Shown: positions 1 to 12,440, counted from the first letter of the stretch. The stretch: DNA of 64,000 bases from Bathynomus jamesi (GCA_023014485.1 JAJOZX010008837.1:50001-114000); one strand, 5' to 3'. Made by a program: numbers and translations. The notes: generated by a model from the sequence alone, not told the origin.

Positions 1-1399
1 AAAAACTAGACCTATATAAAAATGCGCTCTGATACTATTCTTTATAGTTTGAGACAATCATGGTATTTTTTGTATGTTTGTTTAATTTTGTACTTTTCTT
101 ACTTGTTTATTCGTTCTATAACTTTTACCTCTTGCTTGCCTGCGTACTATTTTGTTGATACGTCCTCATCTCTTTTTATAGAGCTGCACACAGTAATATC
201 CTAATTGTAAAAGTATGATGATTTAATTCAAATTATACCACGCAATATATATATATTATATAAAATCGCTGCTTACATCATAACTATACAGTTTAAGGGG
301 AAGCAAGATGAAAGCCTTCATAGTTTACACAGAAGACCATAACAGAAGGTTAGTGTACTGACGAAGCCTCCGTACGATGCTTATCACCATTAAAAAAGCA
401 ACAGTGCTCTGTCTTATCACAGTTCAAAGAATATCCAAATCCGCGTTTATTTTCAACGCTATTTTCGTCATTTGTATTAGATATTCCTAGTTATTATCAG
501 TCCCGGTGCATGATTCTCCAGGAGCAAGATGCGCCATGAATTTAAGATTATATATATAAAACCCACAAGAATAAAATGAGCACCCAATCAATCGATATAG
601 TCTTTCTTTTAACGTGGGCTACACATATATCATAAACAAAAAATTCTTGTTCAGTATCTTGTGGCCCTTCCATTTGTTTCACAAAAGGTTTTGACATTGT
701 GGCACCGATGCCATGAGATTTTGGGTTGGCACTATGGTTCAGATTTTGCTAAATTTGTCGATATTTCTTTTAGATTTGCGATATAGATGCGAGATGAAGC
801 CTTGTTTTTCTCAACTGGCCATCGAGATGCTCTCAGAATTGCTCAATAGGATACATATTAGGACTACTCGGAGCTTAATAGAACTTCTAACCCTATTTGT
901 CTCTTTCACCGAGTAGTTCATACAGGGCAATGTGACAGGATGCACAAGTTGTTGAAAAGATGGACGTGGTGTTCGCTGAACGACGTTTGAATAGCAGGAG
1001 TGCGTATCCTTCCTCGGGAACCATCCTCTTTCATTGTACCATTAAAGAAACCTCCATTTTAACAAGTATATATCGCAAGAGGACTGTGCTGTGTGCAGCC
1101 TGTCACATCTCCCGTTACACAACTCTGTGGAAGAGACAAAAACGAATTATAATTCCTTTATGAGCTCGAAGAAGCCCAAATACATAATAGATCATATTGA
1201 CTGTCTTGAAGGATTTTATTCATATACGGTATATTCTTTGAGTTGAATCTCGAGAAGGTCCAACATACGCCATTTATGTTTCGTGTTTACATTTTCCTTT
1301 AGAGCTGCTCTTAACACGATCGGCATTATACGCATCTAAATGCCTTCCAAAGCCATAAAGGATGCGAGTCAAGATTGGTTTATTTTCTGGTTATACCCA
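1..1399. other. AT-rich noncoding stretch, no gene recognised
   Basis: No gene, SINE or terminal-repeat pair is recognised here. Short open frames at about 710-1160 have no recognisable motif on either strand. The minus strand between about 620 and 1160 reads a little like a decayed protein, with several stops, but no family could be named. Confidence 0.4.
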
Positions 1400-1640
1400 A
1401 TTAGTATTTTTTTTTCTATTTTAGGTGATGCGTGGCATTTTGCCAGGATTTTTATTTTTGATTTGATGGGTTTGTTTAACCTCCTTCGTAACATATGACG
1501 GAGAGGACCTACAGCTTTACGTGCGATTCGCCACGGGTCGTACGTAGAGGACGGTCTCCCATCCATTTACTCTCCAGACCCAAAGTCGCTTGACATCGCT
1601 GATTGACGAGAAGTGGTGTTACGACATTAACCATAATGTA
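1400..1640 (-). repeat. 5S rRNA-derived SINE (SINE3-like)
   Basis: Read on the minus strand, the segment starts with a 5S rRNA-like head. It has a TCTCGTCAATCAGCG-like block, an A-box equivalent around TCAAGCGACTTTGGG, and a C-box-like GGATGGGAGACCG. A tail follows with TGTTACGAAGGAGG and TTAAACAAACCC. The same head recurs at 14.5, 28.8, 31.9 and 39.2 kb, and the tail recurs on SINEs with tRNA-type heads. Internal 5S-type control elements are known to drive RNA polymerase III transcription of SINE3 elements. Whether this copy is active is unknown. Confidence 0.75.
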
Positions 1641-1865
1641 GCCCCCAAAATTGTGCTTGCTTGCCATTTGAAAGCATTACCAATGTACTCTCTTCGAAGA
1701 ATGAAATAAGATATAGAAGGGTGATAACTTAAGATTTCCCTTTTTTGGGTTTTTAACAAGAATATTCGGACAATTATTTCAAAACTAAAATTGTAACCAC
1801 TTCTATCCACCCATAGTGTCAGAACTTCCGATCTGACCATGCAACTGTTATGCTAGAAAGGTACA

Positions 1866-1934
1866 TGACGTCATCTTGAAAAAAAAATGTAAAGGCAGCA
1901 CCCGCTCACATTTTTGACCCGCAAACTGACGTCA
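1866..1934. promoter_or_regulatory. Pair of CRE palindromes (TGACGTCA)
   Basis: Perfect TGACGTCA octamers lie at 1866-1873 and 1927-1934. This is the canonical CREB/ATF binding site. No gene start is recognised nearby, so a role is only possible. Similar clusters occur at 13.96 and 29.86 kb. Confidence 0.4.
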
Positions 1935-2391
1935 TTCGTTACATCTGTAATTCGTTGTTGTTGTTGTTGGTTAACCGATCAGCCCACCCTGATCGAGCAA
2001 GCCGGCGGCGGCACGCAGGTAACCGATCGCCCTCTCGGAGTGGACCAAAGGTTCAGCGCACTAGTGGTGATGTGTTGTGTTTTATGTTGTGCTGTAATTC
2101 GTTAATTCTACTTGCGATTATGGTCATTAATTTTTTCTTGCAACTATTTTCAGAGTAAAGCTTGTACCATACTTTGTTTTTATGAAGAAACCGTTAAGGA
2201 TCGACCTACGTTCGACCCCTCTGCACGTCTGTTTTAGGAATTTTGTAATATATATATATATTATATATAATACTTTCATTGTTGTCATACAATATAGAAG
2301 TCGCATTGAAAAATAGCTTCTATTCTATCTTTCTGTAGATTTTAATCTTTTTTAATACGTATATACTGTACACATACACAGTATATTATTT

Positions 2392-2395
<4 letters not shown>

Positions 2396-2428
<33 letters not shown>
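2396..2428. repeat. (GT)n microsatellite
   Basis: About 16 perfect GT units, ending in TTTG. It lies directly upstream of the LINE remnant. Confidence 0.95.
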
Positions 2429-2431
<3 letters not shown>

Positions 2432-2484
2432 TACATCATTTGAATTTAAGTCCGCAAAAAAACTATATTAACCTAATATAATTC

Positions 2485-2890
2485 CTTATTACGCCCCCCA
2501 ACCTGGAATACCGTGTTCATTTCTGGTCCTCATATTTAAGACGCGACAGGGAAAGGAAAGGGTACAGCAACAGGCTACTAACACGATTCCCAGGCTTAGA
2601 AATACGTCATACGATTACCCGCGTACAAATATTAAATATATTCTTACTCGTAAAAAGATGGAGGATTGGAGGAGATTTAATCCAGGTATTTGAAATGATT
2701 AAAGGTTTTGATAACGTAGACGCCGAAATATATTTCGCTTTTACAAATGCAAATAGAACTCGCTGTAATGGTCTTAAATTAAAGGGTAAACCATTTTAAT
2801 TCGCGTAGTTAATTTATGGAATGGATTACCAGCCAGCGTAGTTCAATGCAATTCGGTCGAGTTCCTTTGAAAAAGAGACTAGATACTTAT
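2485..2890 (+). pseudogene. CR1/L2-type LINE reverse transcriptase, C-terminal remnant
   Basis: In pieces of different frames the plus strand reads as the C-terminal region of non-LTR reverse transcriptases. First comes a TWNTVFISGPH-like block, corresponding to the family's L-E-Y-x-x-Q-F-W-S-P. Then a PGLRNTSYD-like block, a KMEDWRRFNPGI block and ITNRTRCNG-like residues, and finally VVNLWNGLPASVVQCN. The last block matches the conserved V-x-x-W-N-x-L-P end of these proteins. At least four stops or frameshifts interrupt it, and no upstream palm-domain sequence is present. It is a 5'-truncated dead copy, as is usual for LINEs. The 8-bp (TCTTCTTA) array next to it may be its 3' tail repeat. 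Confidence 0.75.
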
Positions 2891-2922
2891 CTTCTTATCT
2901 TCTTATCTTCTTATCTTAACCT
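2883..2922 (+). repeat. Short (ATCTTCTT)n tandem repeat
   Basis: About four units of an 8-bp motif directly follow the LINE remnant. This fits the tandem 3' tail typical of CR1-like LINEs. Confidence 0.6.
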
Positions 2923-3054
2923 TCAACCCCGAGTTAGAACTATATTATCCCATAAAAGTATTGTATGATGATAGAATTTTGGCTTCCATTCTCTTTGATT
3001 TAAAATGATCACTCGTTCTTAAATTTTTCTGCCTTTATTTTAACCTCCCTCCTA

Positions 3055-3185
3055 AAACGGACGTCCTCGAAGGAACTTAACCCGGCTTCTTTGGTGTCCT
3101 TTGTAATATACTTGGTTCTCTTCTTCTATGGGAGCGGCGCTTTTGTGGGCATTTGCCCTTGGCCCCTCCTTCCTGCGTAAAGAAA
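3055..3185. repeat. Dispersed repeat, copy A (second copy at 37.2 kb)
   Basis: Shares CTTCTATGGG, GCGCTTTTG, GGGCA, TTGCCCTTGG and CCCTCCTTCC in the same order and spacing with 37230-37380. The family was not identified. The short ORFs across it are not convincing. Confidence 0.6.
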
Positions 3186-3264
3186 TTGATATATATATGT
3201 CTAAGCACACTACGTTTGAAAGCTGGGAGGTCATAGACGGGAAGAAAGATGGAGTGAGGAAGAT

Positions 3265-3265
<1 letters not shown>

Positions 3266-3302
<37 letters not shown>
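3266..3302. repeat. (AT)n microsatellite
   Basis: About 18 uninterrupted AT units after a GATAGATAG lead-in. Confidence 0.95.
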
Positions 3303-3304
<2 letters not shown>

Positions 3305-3539
3305 TGCAGTAATAAAATTTAAAAAACAACCTAATCATTCATTAATGATTAGTAATTTGTTATGCTTTTAAGAAATTTGAAATTTGTAGTCGAACTTTTT
3401 TCCGAAACTGTACATGCCATGTTTTTCTTTATATCAGAATTTATCAGTAGGAGGCAACGAATTTTACAACAGAACTTTTTGAATCGACTGTATAACTATA
3501 ATTAGAATAATTACTATTAATTACTGTAACAATAAAATA

Positions 3540-3614
3540 AGGGTGTCCCAAATGACCCTATCTATTCCTTGTTTACTCCTTACGAGAAATAGATTAAAAC
3601 TTTTGGGACACCCT
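3540..3614. mobile_element. 75-bp mariner-type MITE
   Basis: The termini AGGGTGTCCCAAA and TTTGGGACACCCT form inverted repeats around about 50 bp. The ends resemble those of the mariner-like elements at 21.0 and 22.2 kb. There is no coding capacity. Confidence 0.65.
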
Positions 3615-4664
3615 GTATTGTGTTTAGGAGGCGTAAAATTCTGCTTTTCAGACGAAAAGAAGATAAACAAATGTTAACGTTATCTCGCGAAGAGTTTAAA
3701 GTACTTTAGAGATAATGATACCGAGAGAGAGAGACCCTAAAATCCACTCTAGGTTAGCCCAAAAAGGTAGTAGTCAAATAGAAATAGTAAATGAATAAAA
3801 AGAATACCGAAAACTTGTACCATGCTTACACTTGTAGGCAGGAATAAGAGTAATAGTAAAGTATAGAACGGATAAAGCTCTCCCTCCTCCGCTAGCCACT
3901 GCTGGCAGAAAATTGTTGTGAAAGAAAATTTATAGGAAAGTAGGAAAAAGTATTATGAAAAAAACTACTTCAGAGTTCATTCATACCATGCGTGCATTTA
4001 TCTCGTGTATCCAGTTACGCATTAGATGACGGCTGGAAATGAGGGATAGCACGAATACTAAACTACTAGTCTAATCTACACTATGCATTTCTTTTAAGGC
4101 ATATTTTATATATACACAAGACGTCATTTTATTGCTGCCTCATTTCTCCGATGAATGCCAAGGCCACCGTGCTGAGGGACTTGCTTTCAAAAATTAATCA
4201 TTACATTACCATCTTTCGCAATGGAATTACTCGGATAAAGGAGCACTGATGCAGAGGCACCTCCAGCTGGCCAGCATCTCCTAGTTTAAAAATTCCACGA
4301 TAGTGTATATATGAGTAATGGTTTTTCTTTTATTTACGAAATTTTGTTCTACACTTTAAAACTAAAGTTCCGCTCTAAGTAACTTTGGAGGTCTTGGCTC
4401 ACGAGAATTCCCAACACGCTTCCTATCATCTGAGAACTTCCAGTGCTTTGAAACCAGACCAGACCAGCGCCTCCTACCAAATTTTTTACAAAAGGGAACA
4501 CCACCACTACTATATAAATATATGAAAATTTCTCTAGCTAGTTAAGTTGCATATCCAGTGACTTTTCTAAAAAGTATTAACAGTCCTACACTGTATACCT
4601 GCTGTAAGTAGCATCCCTGAAATTGAAAACGTCTCTTCGGAGGTTTTGACTCCCGAATGTTCCC

Positions 4665-4698
<34 letters not shown>

Positions 4699-4997
4699 CT
4701 ACATAAAGTACAGGAGGAGGGGGTAAACTGCATTGAAAATGCTAAACAATTTCACCTTTGGGATAAAAATGGTTAAATGACATTGCATTTTGAGATTGTG
4801 TTCATGATTTATTCCTCTCTTGGACCGATCATCAATTCCTGTCTTTCGTTTTGTCTATTTATTTATTTAAATGTTTGACCACTGATTTGTGTCTTCATTT
4901 GTTTACGTCGCTTTACATTCTCCTTCATTTTCTATTTTAGTTTCTTCTTCCATATACATACAAACAACTTTTGGCCTTTGTAGAGAGAGAGAGAGTG

Positions 4998-5045
<48 letters not shown>

Positions 5046-5568
5046 TTCCATTTTTGTCTAGTTGGCCCAACATGGAGTCCTGAACTCAAAGTAAGTGAAG
5101 TATTTTTAAGCCAGTAGTGATATCCCCCCCCAAACTGCGAACAACTCTTAACAAAACATTCGTTTGAGCTTCTCAGCTTTTATAAGTTGACTTAACTGTA
5201 TTTGCCCATTATAGAAAACCGCTGAAGATCAAATTAAACTTAACTAAACGAAGATCAACTATGCTAAATAAAGCTTTTTGATCATAAAATTCTTCTAATT
5301 TTAAAATTTACGCGCAAACGCCAATTTTCTTTAGCATATTTTAAAGGTAAACTTCTCCATAAAAAGAGTTAAAATATAATTTAAAATGTTAGTCAGAATT
5401 GATAGATATTTTGTTAATTCTTATTTTGGATTTTATTCAACATTTTTATTTGTTATTTTATGACAGTTTTTCCTTAAAAGAAAACTTAAATTGAATTTTT
5501 ATGTTCTTGCAAACCTTCTGAATAAACGTGTTATGGCTGGCAATTCCTAGACTAGTATGTTACATATA
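3615..5568. other. Noncoding stretch with (GA)n and (CT)n arrays
   Basis: No gene is seen. It holds a (GA)n array at 4671-4696 and a (CT)n array at 5001-5043 that is preceded by a short GAGAGA block, so the transcript could fold there. Otherwise it is AT-rich single-copy-looking DNA. Confidence 0.6.
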
Positions 5569-5652
5569 CAGGGTGTACCAAAAGTCCTTCCCCATGTGGA
5601 ATATTTATTAGTTTAGTAAATATGCAAGCTACAGGTCGTGAAACCGTTTACA

Positions 5653-5862
5653 TATGAGGTCCTCCTAGGAAGAAGTGGCTAAGTGACAAAAATAAAAAAC
5701 GCCATAAAACGTTTTTAAAGTTGTAACTTTTGCAGACATTTCGTCGAAATTAAAGTATAAAGTAAAAAATTTTCCAAAAGTTTAAAATCTGGTACTTTAA
5801 CTGCGTTTCCTGACGTTTTTAACTTTTGTCGTTTAGCCACTTCTTTCTCGGAGAGCCTCGTA
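5653..5862. mobile_element. MITE with TGAGGTC ends (family copy 1)
   Basis: The ends are inverted repeats of about 35 bp, TGAGGTCCTCC...AGAAGTGGCTAAGTGACAAA and TTTGTCGTTTAGCCACTTCT...CCTCGTA. A second copy lies at 27684-27937. The element sits at a TA dinucleotide inside the left arm of the mariner-like element. Confidence 0.75.
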
Positions 5863-5918
5863 TGTCAATCTTCTCTTGGTATGTTTTGAGTGATTTCAGT
5901 TTCATTCGACGTCTAATC

Positions 5919-6648
5919 GTGAAAAATCCACGAGCGAGAATCACGGATCTTTTCGGTTTTAGGTCCGGAATTGGATTTTTTTTCATATTTTTGGTATGGA
6001 CGTACGGTAGATTTTTACGCTGATTCCATTTCCGCAATCCGTTTCTTGGAGAAATAAATACAAAAAAAAGTTATGTGCAAGTTTATTACGTTTACAGTTT
6101 CCACAACACAGAACGGAACATAAACCAAAGTTTGCTACTTGCCAAACTGCGCGATATCGTTCAGCATTTGGCGCACTAGATCTTTGCCTGCGTGTCGGCG
6201 ACGCCAGAGAAACTCTCAGAGATAAGAGTCGATCATGGAACGGCGCGTACCACACTGGCGCTTGTTACCGCGTTTGAGTTGGTTCCACGTCGACTCTATC
6301 CGTTGCGTGTGCTGCAGTTGAAGGGTCCACGAAGTTTTCGCTGTGGTTCACTGTTTTGTGACTGAAGCTGTACCCTTCGAGCTGTTCGATATACAAACAG
6401 AAGTATGTTAGGTTAGGTTAGGTTAGGGTAGGTTAGATTAGATTAGGTTAAGTATAGGTGGATATTTGAATACAAGTTTTGGGCCATAACTTTGTTCGTG
6501 TTTATTTCTCCAAGAAACGGATTGCAGAAATGGAATCAGCGTAAACATCTATGTCTATACCCAAAACCTGGAAAAAATCCAATGCCGGACCTAAAACCGA
6601 AAAGACTCCGAATCACAAATGTGGCAATTTTCAAATCGATCTTTTCAC
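5919..6648. repeat. Foldback: inverted repeat of about 155 bp around 400 bp
   Basis: The left arm (5919-6075) and right arm (6485-6648) are inverted copies. Shared blocks include CTTTTCGGTTTTAGGTCCGG, TTTTTACGCTGATTCCATTT and CAATCCGTTTCTTGGAGAAA. The central 400 bp has no recognised gene and contains the TTAGG tract. The short minus-strand open frame over the centre has no recognised motif. Confidence 0.7.
6407..6455 (+). repeat. Interstitial telomere-like TTAGG tract
   Basis: About nine mostly regular units of TTAGG/TTAGAT. TTAGG is the ancestral arthropod telomere repeat, so this supports an arthropod source. The tract lies inside the foldback, not at a chromosome end. Confidence 0.75.
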
Positions 6649-6772
6649 GTTTCATACTATTCTCATTCTCCAACGTAGGTTAGGTTAAGTTAAAAAAAAG
6701 TTGATAAATATTAGCCATTGTCAATTGGCGCCTTTACCGCGAATAGGAATGGGAATAACATTCTTTCTCAAA

Positions 6773-6951
6773 TTAACCCATTAGTGCCCACTGGTAGAAT
6801 TTCCTACCGACAAAATTGTTTGTCATTATTGCATCACTTTTTCTCATCAATGACTCGTACCGAAGATCACGTGAATACAAGAAAAAGCGGCGCAATAATG
6901 ACAAACAATTTTGTCGGTAGGAAATTCTACCAGTGGGCACTAATGAGTTAA
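6773..6951. mobile_element. piggyBac-type MITE with TTAA target duplication
   Basis: TTAA at 6773-6776 and 6948-6951 flank inverted repeats of about 57 bp. They start CCCATTAGTGCCCACTGG and end CCAGTGGGCACTAATGAG. TTAA duplication and CCC-type termini are the signature of piggyBac elements. There is no coding sequence. Confidence 0.75.
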
Positions 6952-7077
6952 GAAACTTGCTGAAATTCTCGCTTTGGAACTCTCATTTTGAAGTTCTCAC
7001 TTGCGGATCGAGAATGAGAATAACAATGAGTGGGAAGTAAACAATTCTCTTGCATAAAACCACGGACATTGAGTAAC

Positions 7078-7207
7078 ATTCTAGTAGAGACGTTGGCAAA
7101 CTTCTTCCAAATATTCACTGTTATTTCCTTAAAGGTGTGTGACTACAAACTTCAGGTAATTTCACGAAAACGATGATCAAAGAGTTTGCCAACGTCTCTA
7201 CTAGAAT
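7078..7207. mobile_element. 130-bp MITE with 25-bp terminal inverted repeats
   Basis: ATTCTAGTAGAGACGTTGGC at the left is matched by GCCAACGTCTCTACTAGAAT at the right. The interior is about 80 bp with no ORF. The superfamily was not assigned. Confidence 0.7.
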
Positions 7208-7455
7208 ATCATGCAATGTATGTAGTACTGTATGTATAGAGAATTAACAAAAATAAACGGCCTCACAGCTTGTAATTTTAACATTTACCGAACTAATAAA
7301 TATTTCACATAGGGCTGCAATTCTGGCTCACCCTGTACATACAGTTTATTATTATTTTGTGCGTGTGATATATGGAAAATTCGCCCCTACCAGGGTTCCA
7401 ACCACTATCTTTTGTTGGTGGTGATTTTTTCATGATGAAAAATCGTTCGTATTCA

Positions 7456-7458
<3 letters not shown>

Positions 7459-7521
<63 letters not shown>

Positions 7522-7540
7522 GTGTGTGTGTGTGTGTGCG
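7459..7540. repeat. (AT)n-(GT)n compound microsatellite
   Basis: About 29 AT units run into about 9 GT units. The open frames across it, of alternating Tyr-Ile or Cys-Val, are simple-repeat artefacts. Confidence 0.95.
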
Positions 7541-9115
<1,575 letters not shown>

Positions 9116-9194
9116 AACATTACATATAATATATACACATGTGTATATATAATTCTTAATGCGCTCTACTACTATATTTTTTCTCTCCTTCCAG

Positions 9195-9631
9195 ATCCAA
9201 TCAAGCAAAGAAAGCATCATCATTCATCGCCCATAAAGAGGAGGAATTATTATAGTCATTGTAACCCGCCTTTGCCTTCCCTCAAACGCAGCAGTACTAG
9301 CCTAATTGAGTAAACTGTGCTTCGGTGTCAATTCCTTCCCTCGCATCGATTCAGTTAAAGATAAGAGTAGTTTCAAACGAGACAAGAATGACAATGGTGC
9401 TGGGAAGACCTTTTTTTCGTAACGATGGTACCCCTAGGGATTTTGGGAGGAACACTAGTCTCACGTTAAAGATGCCCTGCTCCAGGTACTCCACTTCTCT
9501 CGACTCTGGAAAGATTTTGTACGATTCTCGCAGTTCTCCTTTTAATTATGACGTTTCGTCCTCCTCTTCAAGTTCTTCGAAGTTTACTGGACCCGTTTGT
9601 CTTTCTACGCCTTCTCCTTCCGCCACAGCAA
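9195..9631 (+). CDS. Ser-rich internal exon of an unidentified host gene
   Basis: A polypyrimidine tract and CAG acceptor (TCTCTCCTTCCAG) precede the exon, and CAA|GTAAG is a good donor. In successive frames it reads as one polar protein. First comes [20 protein letters not shown]...[11 protein letters not shown], then [16 protein letters not shown], then [15 protein letters not shown]...[14 protein letters not shown] and a run of eight Ser before [17 protein letters not shown]. Two +1 shifts separate the frames, the second at a run of seven T. With them removed, the exon (437 nt here) would be a multiple of three with phase-1 splice sites at both ends. It may belong to the same gene as the exons at 36-40 kb, given the similar composition and phase, but at least one exon between is not found. 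The shifts could be assembly errors or pseudogene decay. Confidence 0.55.
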
Positions 9632-9719
9632 GTAAGAATCAAACTAGTCTTTTTTTACTAATACTTCCTTTATGTGGAAAGGGGTGGGGGGAGCCATAAA
9701 CTAGAACCAGGACCCAGTG

Positions 9720-10385
9720 GAACTGTCCGACGCGTGATCGGTAGAAGCGCTGACTCTTAAACGACGCAAGGCGGGTTCGAGTTAGGGCAGGGTTCTGATT
9801 AATCAGTTAATCATTGTTTCGAATTTAATCATTAATTAATCAAAAAAATATTTTTTGAAAATGATGGGAAATGATTAATTTTCCTCATAATTTCAGCATC
9901 ATTTTATCTTAAATTTTGTAATGTATCATTTGAATTTGGCACCTTTTTGCGTGTATAAACTGTCTAATCCGCCCATGCCTGATTTCTTGAACTAAAGCAA
10001 ACTAAATGTTTGAGAAAAATGTTTTCTTCGGTCTTATCTCACGCAACAGAAACAATAAAGCTCTTTCTTACTCTTTTCAGAAGTATTTAATTTTTAATCA
10101 TTTTTAATCAGTTAATCATTGATTAATTAGAAAATTTCATCATTCATCACTTTTTCCTAAAAATGATTAATTAACCATGCCCTAGTTCGAGTCCGTGGTT
10201 TCAGAGTCAACGCTCCTACCGATCACGCCATCCAGAACTCTGAAACTCCGGTCGCGGGTTCGAGTCCCACTAGGTCCTAGTTTCCCACTTTATTGCCTTT
10301 CCCTTTTCATTTTATTTAAGTACGGTCACTGTAATTTATATACATTTAATTCCTTTACATATTTTAGGAACATTCTCAATTACGT
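9720..10385 (+). repeat. tRNA-derived SINE, split by a hAT MITE
   Basis: A tRNA-like head has GATCGGTAGAAGCGCTGACT (A-box side) and GGGTTCGAG|TCC (B box). It is interrupted exactly inside the B box by the 402-bp element at 9783-10184. After the insertion the A-side block recurs in inverted orientation (AGAGTCAACGCTCCTACCGA). A second forward B-box half and a tail follow, with TAGTTTCCCACTTTATT. The same tail occurs on the SINE at 39.95 kb. The inverted A block makes this a partly palindromic SINE. Confidence 0.65.
9783..10184. mobile_element. hAT-type MITE with 8-bp target duplication GTTCGAGT
   Basis: GTTCGAGT occurs at 9775-9782 and 10185-10192. The element begins TAGGGCAGGGTT and ends AACCATGCCCTA, and both subterminal regions are rich in ATTAATCA motifs. 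The 8-bp duplication is the hAT hallmark. There is no ORF. It sits in the B box of a SINE. Confidence 0.8.
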
Positions 10386-10544
10386 CTAAATGACTTTAGC
10401 GAACACAGCCTTGATAATTAATCAGGTAATGGATTTATTAACAGCATAAGCTTTTGGCCAATTCTAAGGTCTTCATCGGGTGTGAATTTCAAGAAAGAGA
10501 TTGAAGCTATCACTTTATGAGTCGCTTGATTAAAGTCTTTGAAT

Positions 10545-10624
10545 AGATCAGAATCGTTTGTTTCTTTCAATCCATCACTCCGTTAGGTCAGAATCGTTTG
10601 TTTCTTTCAATCCATCACTCCGTG
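10545..10624 (+). repeat. 41-bp tandem duplication
   Basis: A GTCAGAATCGTTTGTTTCTT...CATCACTCCGT unit occurs twice in a row with almost no divergence, which points to a recent event or an assembly duplication. Confidence 0.85.
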
Positions 10625-10865
10625 GTTTTATTTCCCAACGTCCTTAGACAATAGACTTCCCAAATCTCCCACAAAAATCTCTTAATATTTGCGGTCAACA
10701 ATACTATACAACATTCGCGTGAACTATTTGTATTATATATTTAAAGGTTGGATTAAAATTGTGTAACACACTGTTCTATATAGCTCTGACCCCCACCTTT
10801 GTTATATATATAGTTAATATTCAGCCATCGGAACCCATTTACCTTCAGTAATAATTATTGATGAT

Positions 10866-11008
10866 GGCCAGAAACTAGCACAGCATTCAGGCCAGACGAA
10901 TGAGGCTCATCGAGCTAACTCCTAGCTTATTATTATTAATCAGCATCATCGGGAGTCGAACTCCCCACCTCAGTAGGAACAGTGTTACCCACTCAGCTAC
11001 GGGCACTG
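10866..11008 (-). repeat. tRNA-derived SINE (family with GGCCTGA...TTTCTGGC tail)
   Basis: On the minus strand an A box (TAGCTGAGTGGGTAACAC) and a B box (GGGGAGTTCGACTCCCG) are followed by a GATGATGCTGATTAATAATAATA linker region. The tail holds AGTTAGC, GGCCTGAATGCTGTGC and TTTCTGGC. Relatives lie at 21.97 and 36.68 kb. Confidence 0.7.
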
Positions 11009-11419
11009 ACTACTTTCAGTAATGTTAATCTTCCACATCGATCGGGGTAGGTTAGAGATGTATACAATTTCATTCAGTCATTCTACGTAGGTTTCGTGCG
11101 TATCGCGTTTACAGAAAACTGAATACTGGGGAATGGGGATTTACAGTATTCTGTCAACTCACTGATAGAAGGTGGATAAAATGCGTAGATTTTCTGACAT
11201 TTACACTCCTTATATAGATACTTAAACGTTTATACTATCACAAAAAGATAATTGAAAATTGTATCTCAAACTTCTTGGAATGATTAGTTAGTATGTAATA
11301 ATTCGATTTATATTTTTTATCGCAGTTTCCCAATGGAGGTGCCAACAGTGATTAAGAATGCCACGAATTTTTATGAAAATGAAAAAAAATAATTGAAAAG
11401 TAGTTGAAGGTATTGAAAG

Positions 11420-11772
11420 TTCGGATCATTGAAAGAAAGCCACCCCCAAACGGGTCGGGGGTGGCTTTCTTTCACTGACACAATTCGGGGGTGGCTTCCT
11501 TTCATTGATCTGTAAGTTATTTAGGTAGGTAGGTTATTTAGGTTATGTTAGGTTAAGTTGTGATATTTTAGTTAGTTTAAATGAAAATATCATGACTTAA
11601 CCTAACCAATCATCAAGGGCATATAACAATAAACAATTCCCCACGAAGGTGTTTTTACCTACATTCTTTACTTTAGTGATTTTGGGGGGGGTGGCATTGT
11701 TTTACTTGATCATTTTTTAGGGTAGCATTGTTTGTTAAACTTTTGTGGGTGGCTTTCTTTCATTGATCCGAA
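11420..11772. mobile_element. Foldback element with GGATCATTGAAAGAAAGCC ends
   Basis: TTCGGATCATTGAAAGAAAG near 11420 pairs with CTTTCTTTCATTGATCCGAA ending at 11772. An extra inverted copy of the GGGTGGCTTTCTTTCA block lies just inside the left end. The centre (about 11525-11625) is a copy of the GGTTAGGTTAAGTTGTGATA hairpin core that recurs elsewhere. No clear target duplication was found. Confidence 0.65.
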
Positions 11773-12440
11773 AGTTCCATTGAAACGAAGCATTCGTCCA
11801 TACGGGAACTGTATAGACTCAATATAATGTCACGTGATGTTCGAGGGGCCGGGAGGGGTAGGGGTTTGAGGAGGGAAACTGGAGGTTAAACGGTTAAAAT
11901 TTTCAATTTATTTTTTATTTTTCATGAAATTTCGTGTTTGATAAAAATTGGCCTAGACTAACGCTCGTATTGCTTGTATTGCCTAAATCAATTTAGACTT
12001 ACCTTGGCCTAAGCCTCGATCATTGACTTGTTATACATTACAAAAACTATGGCCTCGATAGCTTACAGAGAGAGAGAGCCAGATTGTGCTCATTCAATAA
12101 CTAATTTTGTTCACGAGAAGGACATTTTTAGCGAAATAATTTTGATTTTACTCAACAAAATAGCTTTACTTTTAATTCAACATTAAAATAATTTTGTTGG
12201 ATTCTTGTACAAAATATTAGTTTGCCGATTCGCATCCATACTACTATTACTTTGGACAAAATAAATTTTTATAGGAAATTTTTTATATTTTTCTTCGCGT
12301 TTATAGTTAAAAAGAGTAATTTATTAACGAAATCCTTTCCTCAAAACGAATCTACTTTTATTTGAAGAAAAAAATATATTTATAATATTAGGACGCGCCA
12401 TAAAAAGAGAAAATTAGTACACTTTGCTTGCCTCATGTTT

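Larger units (their letters stand above)
5569..7341. mobile_element. Mariner-like element broken by nested insertions
   Basis: The first 80 bp (CAGGGTGTACCAAAAG...) and the reverse complement of the last 80 bp (CAGGGTGAGCCAGAAT...) align. They share ATATTTATTAGTT, GGTAAAT, ACAAGCT, GTGA and CCGTTTA, so they look like diverged terminal inverted repeats. No transposase frame survives. The interior is a stack of other elements: a MITE at 5.65 kb, a foldback at 5.92-6.65 kb, a piggyBac-type MITE at 6.78 kb and another MITE at 7.08 kb. The pairing of the two ends is an inference. Confidence 0.55.

Noticed and set aside
713..1163. Two open frames of 67 residues as possible genes
   Set aside because: No domain, no splice context and no homology that I recognise. 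The composition is unremarkable, and weak protein-like text on the opposite strand could not be assigned.
6407..6455. A chromosome end or telomere
   Set aside because: The TTAGG tract is short, imperfect and lies inside a foldback with DNA on both sides.
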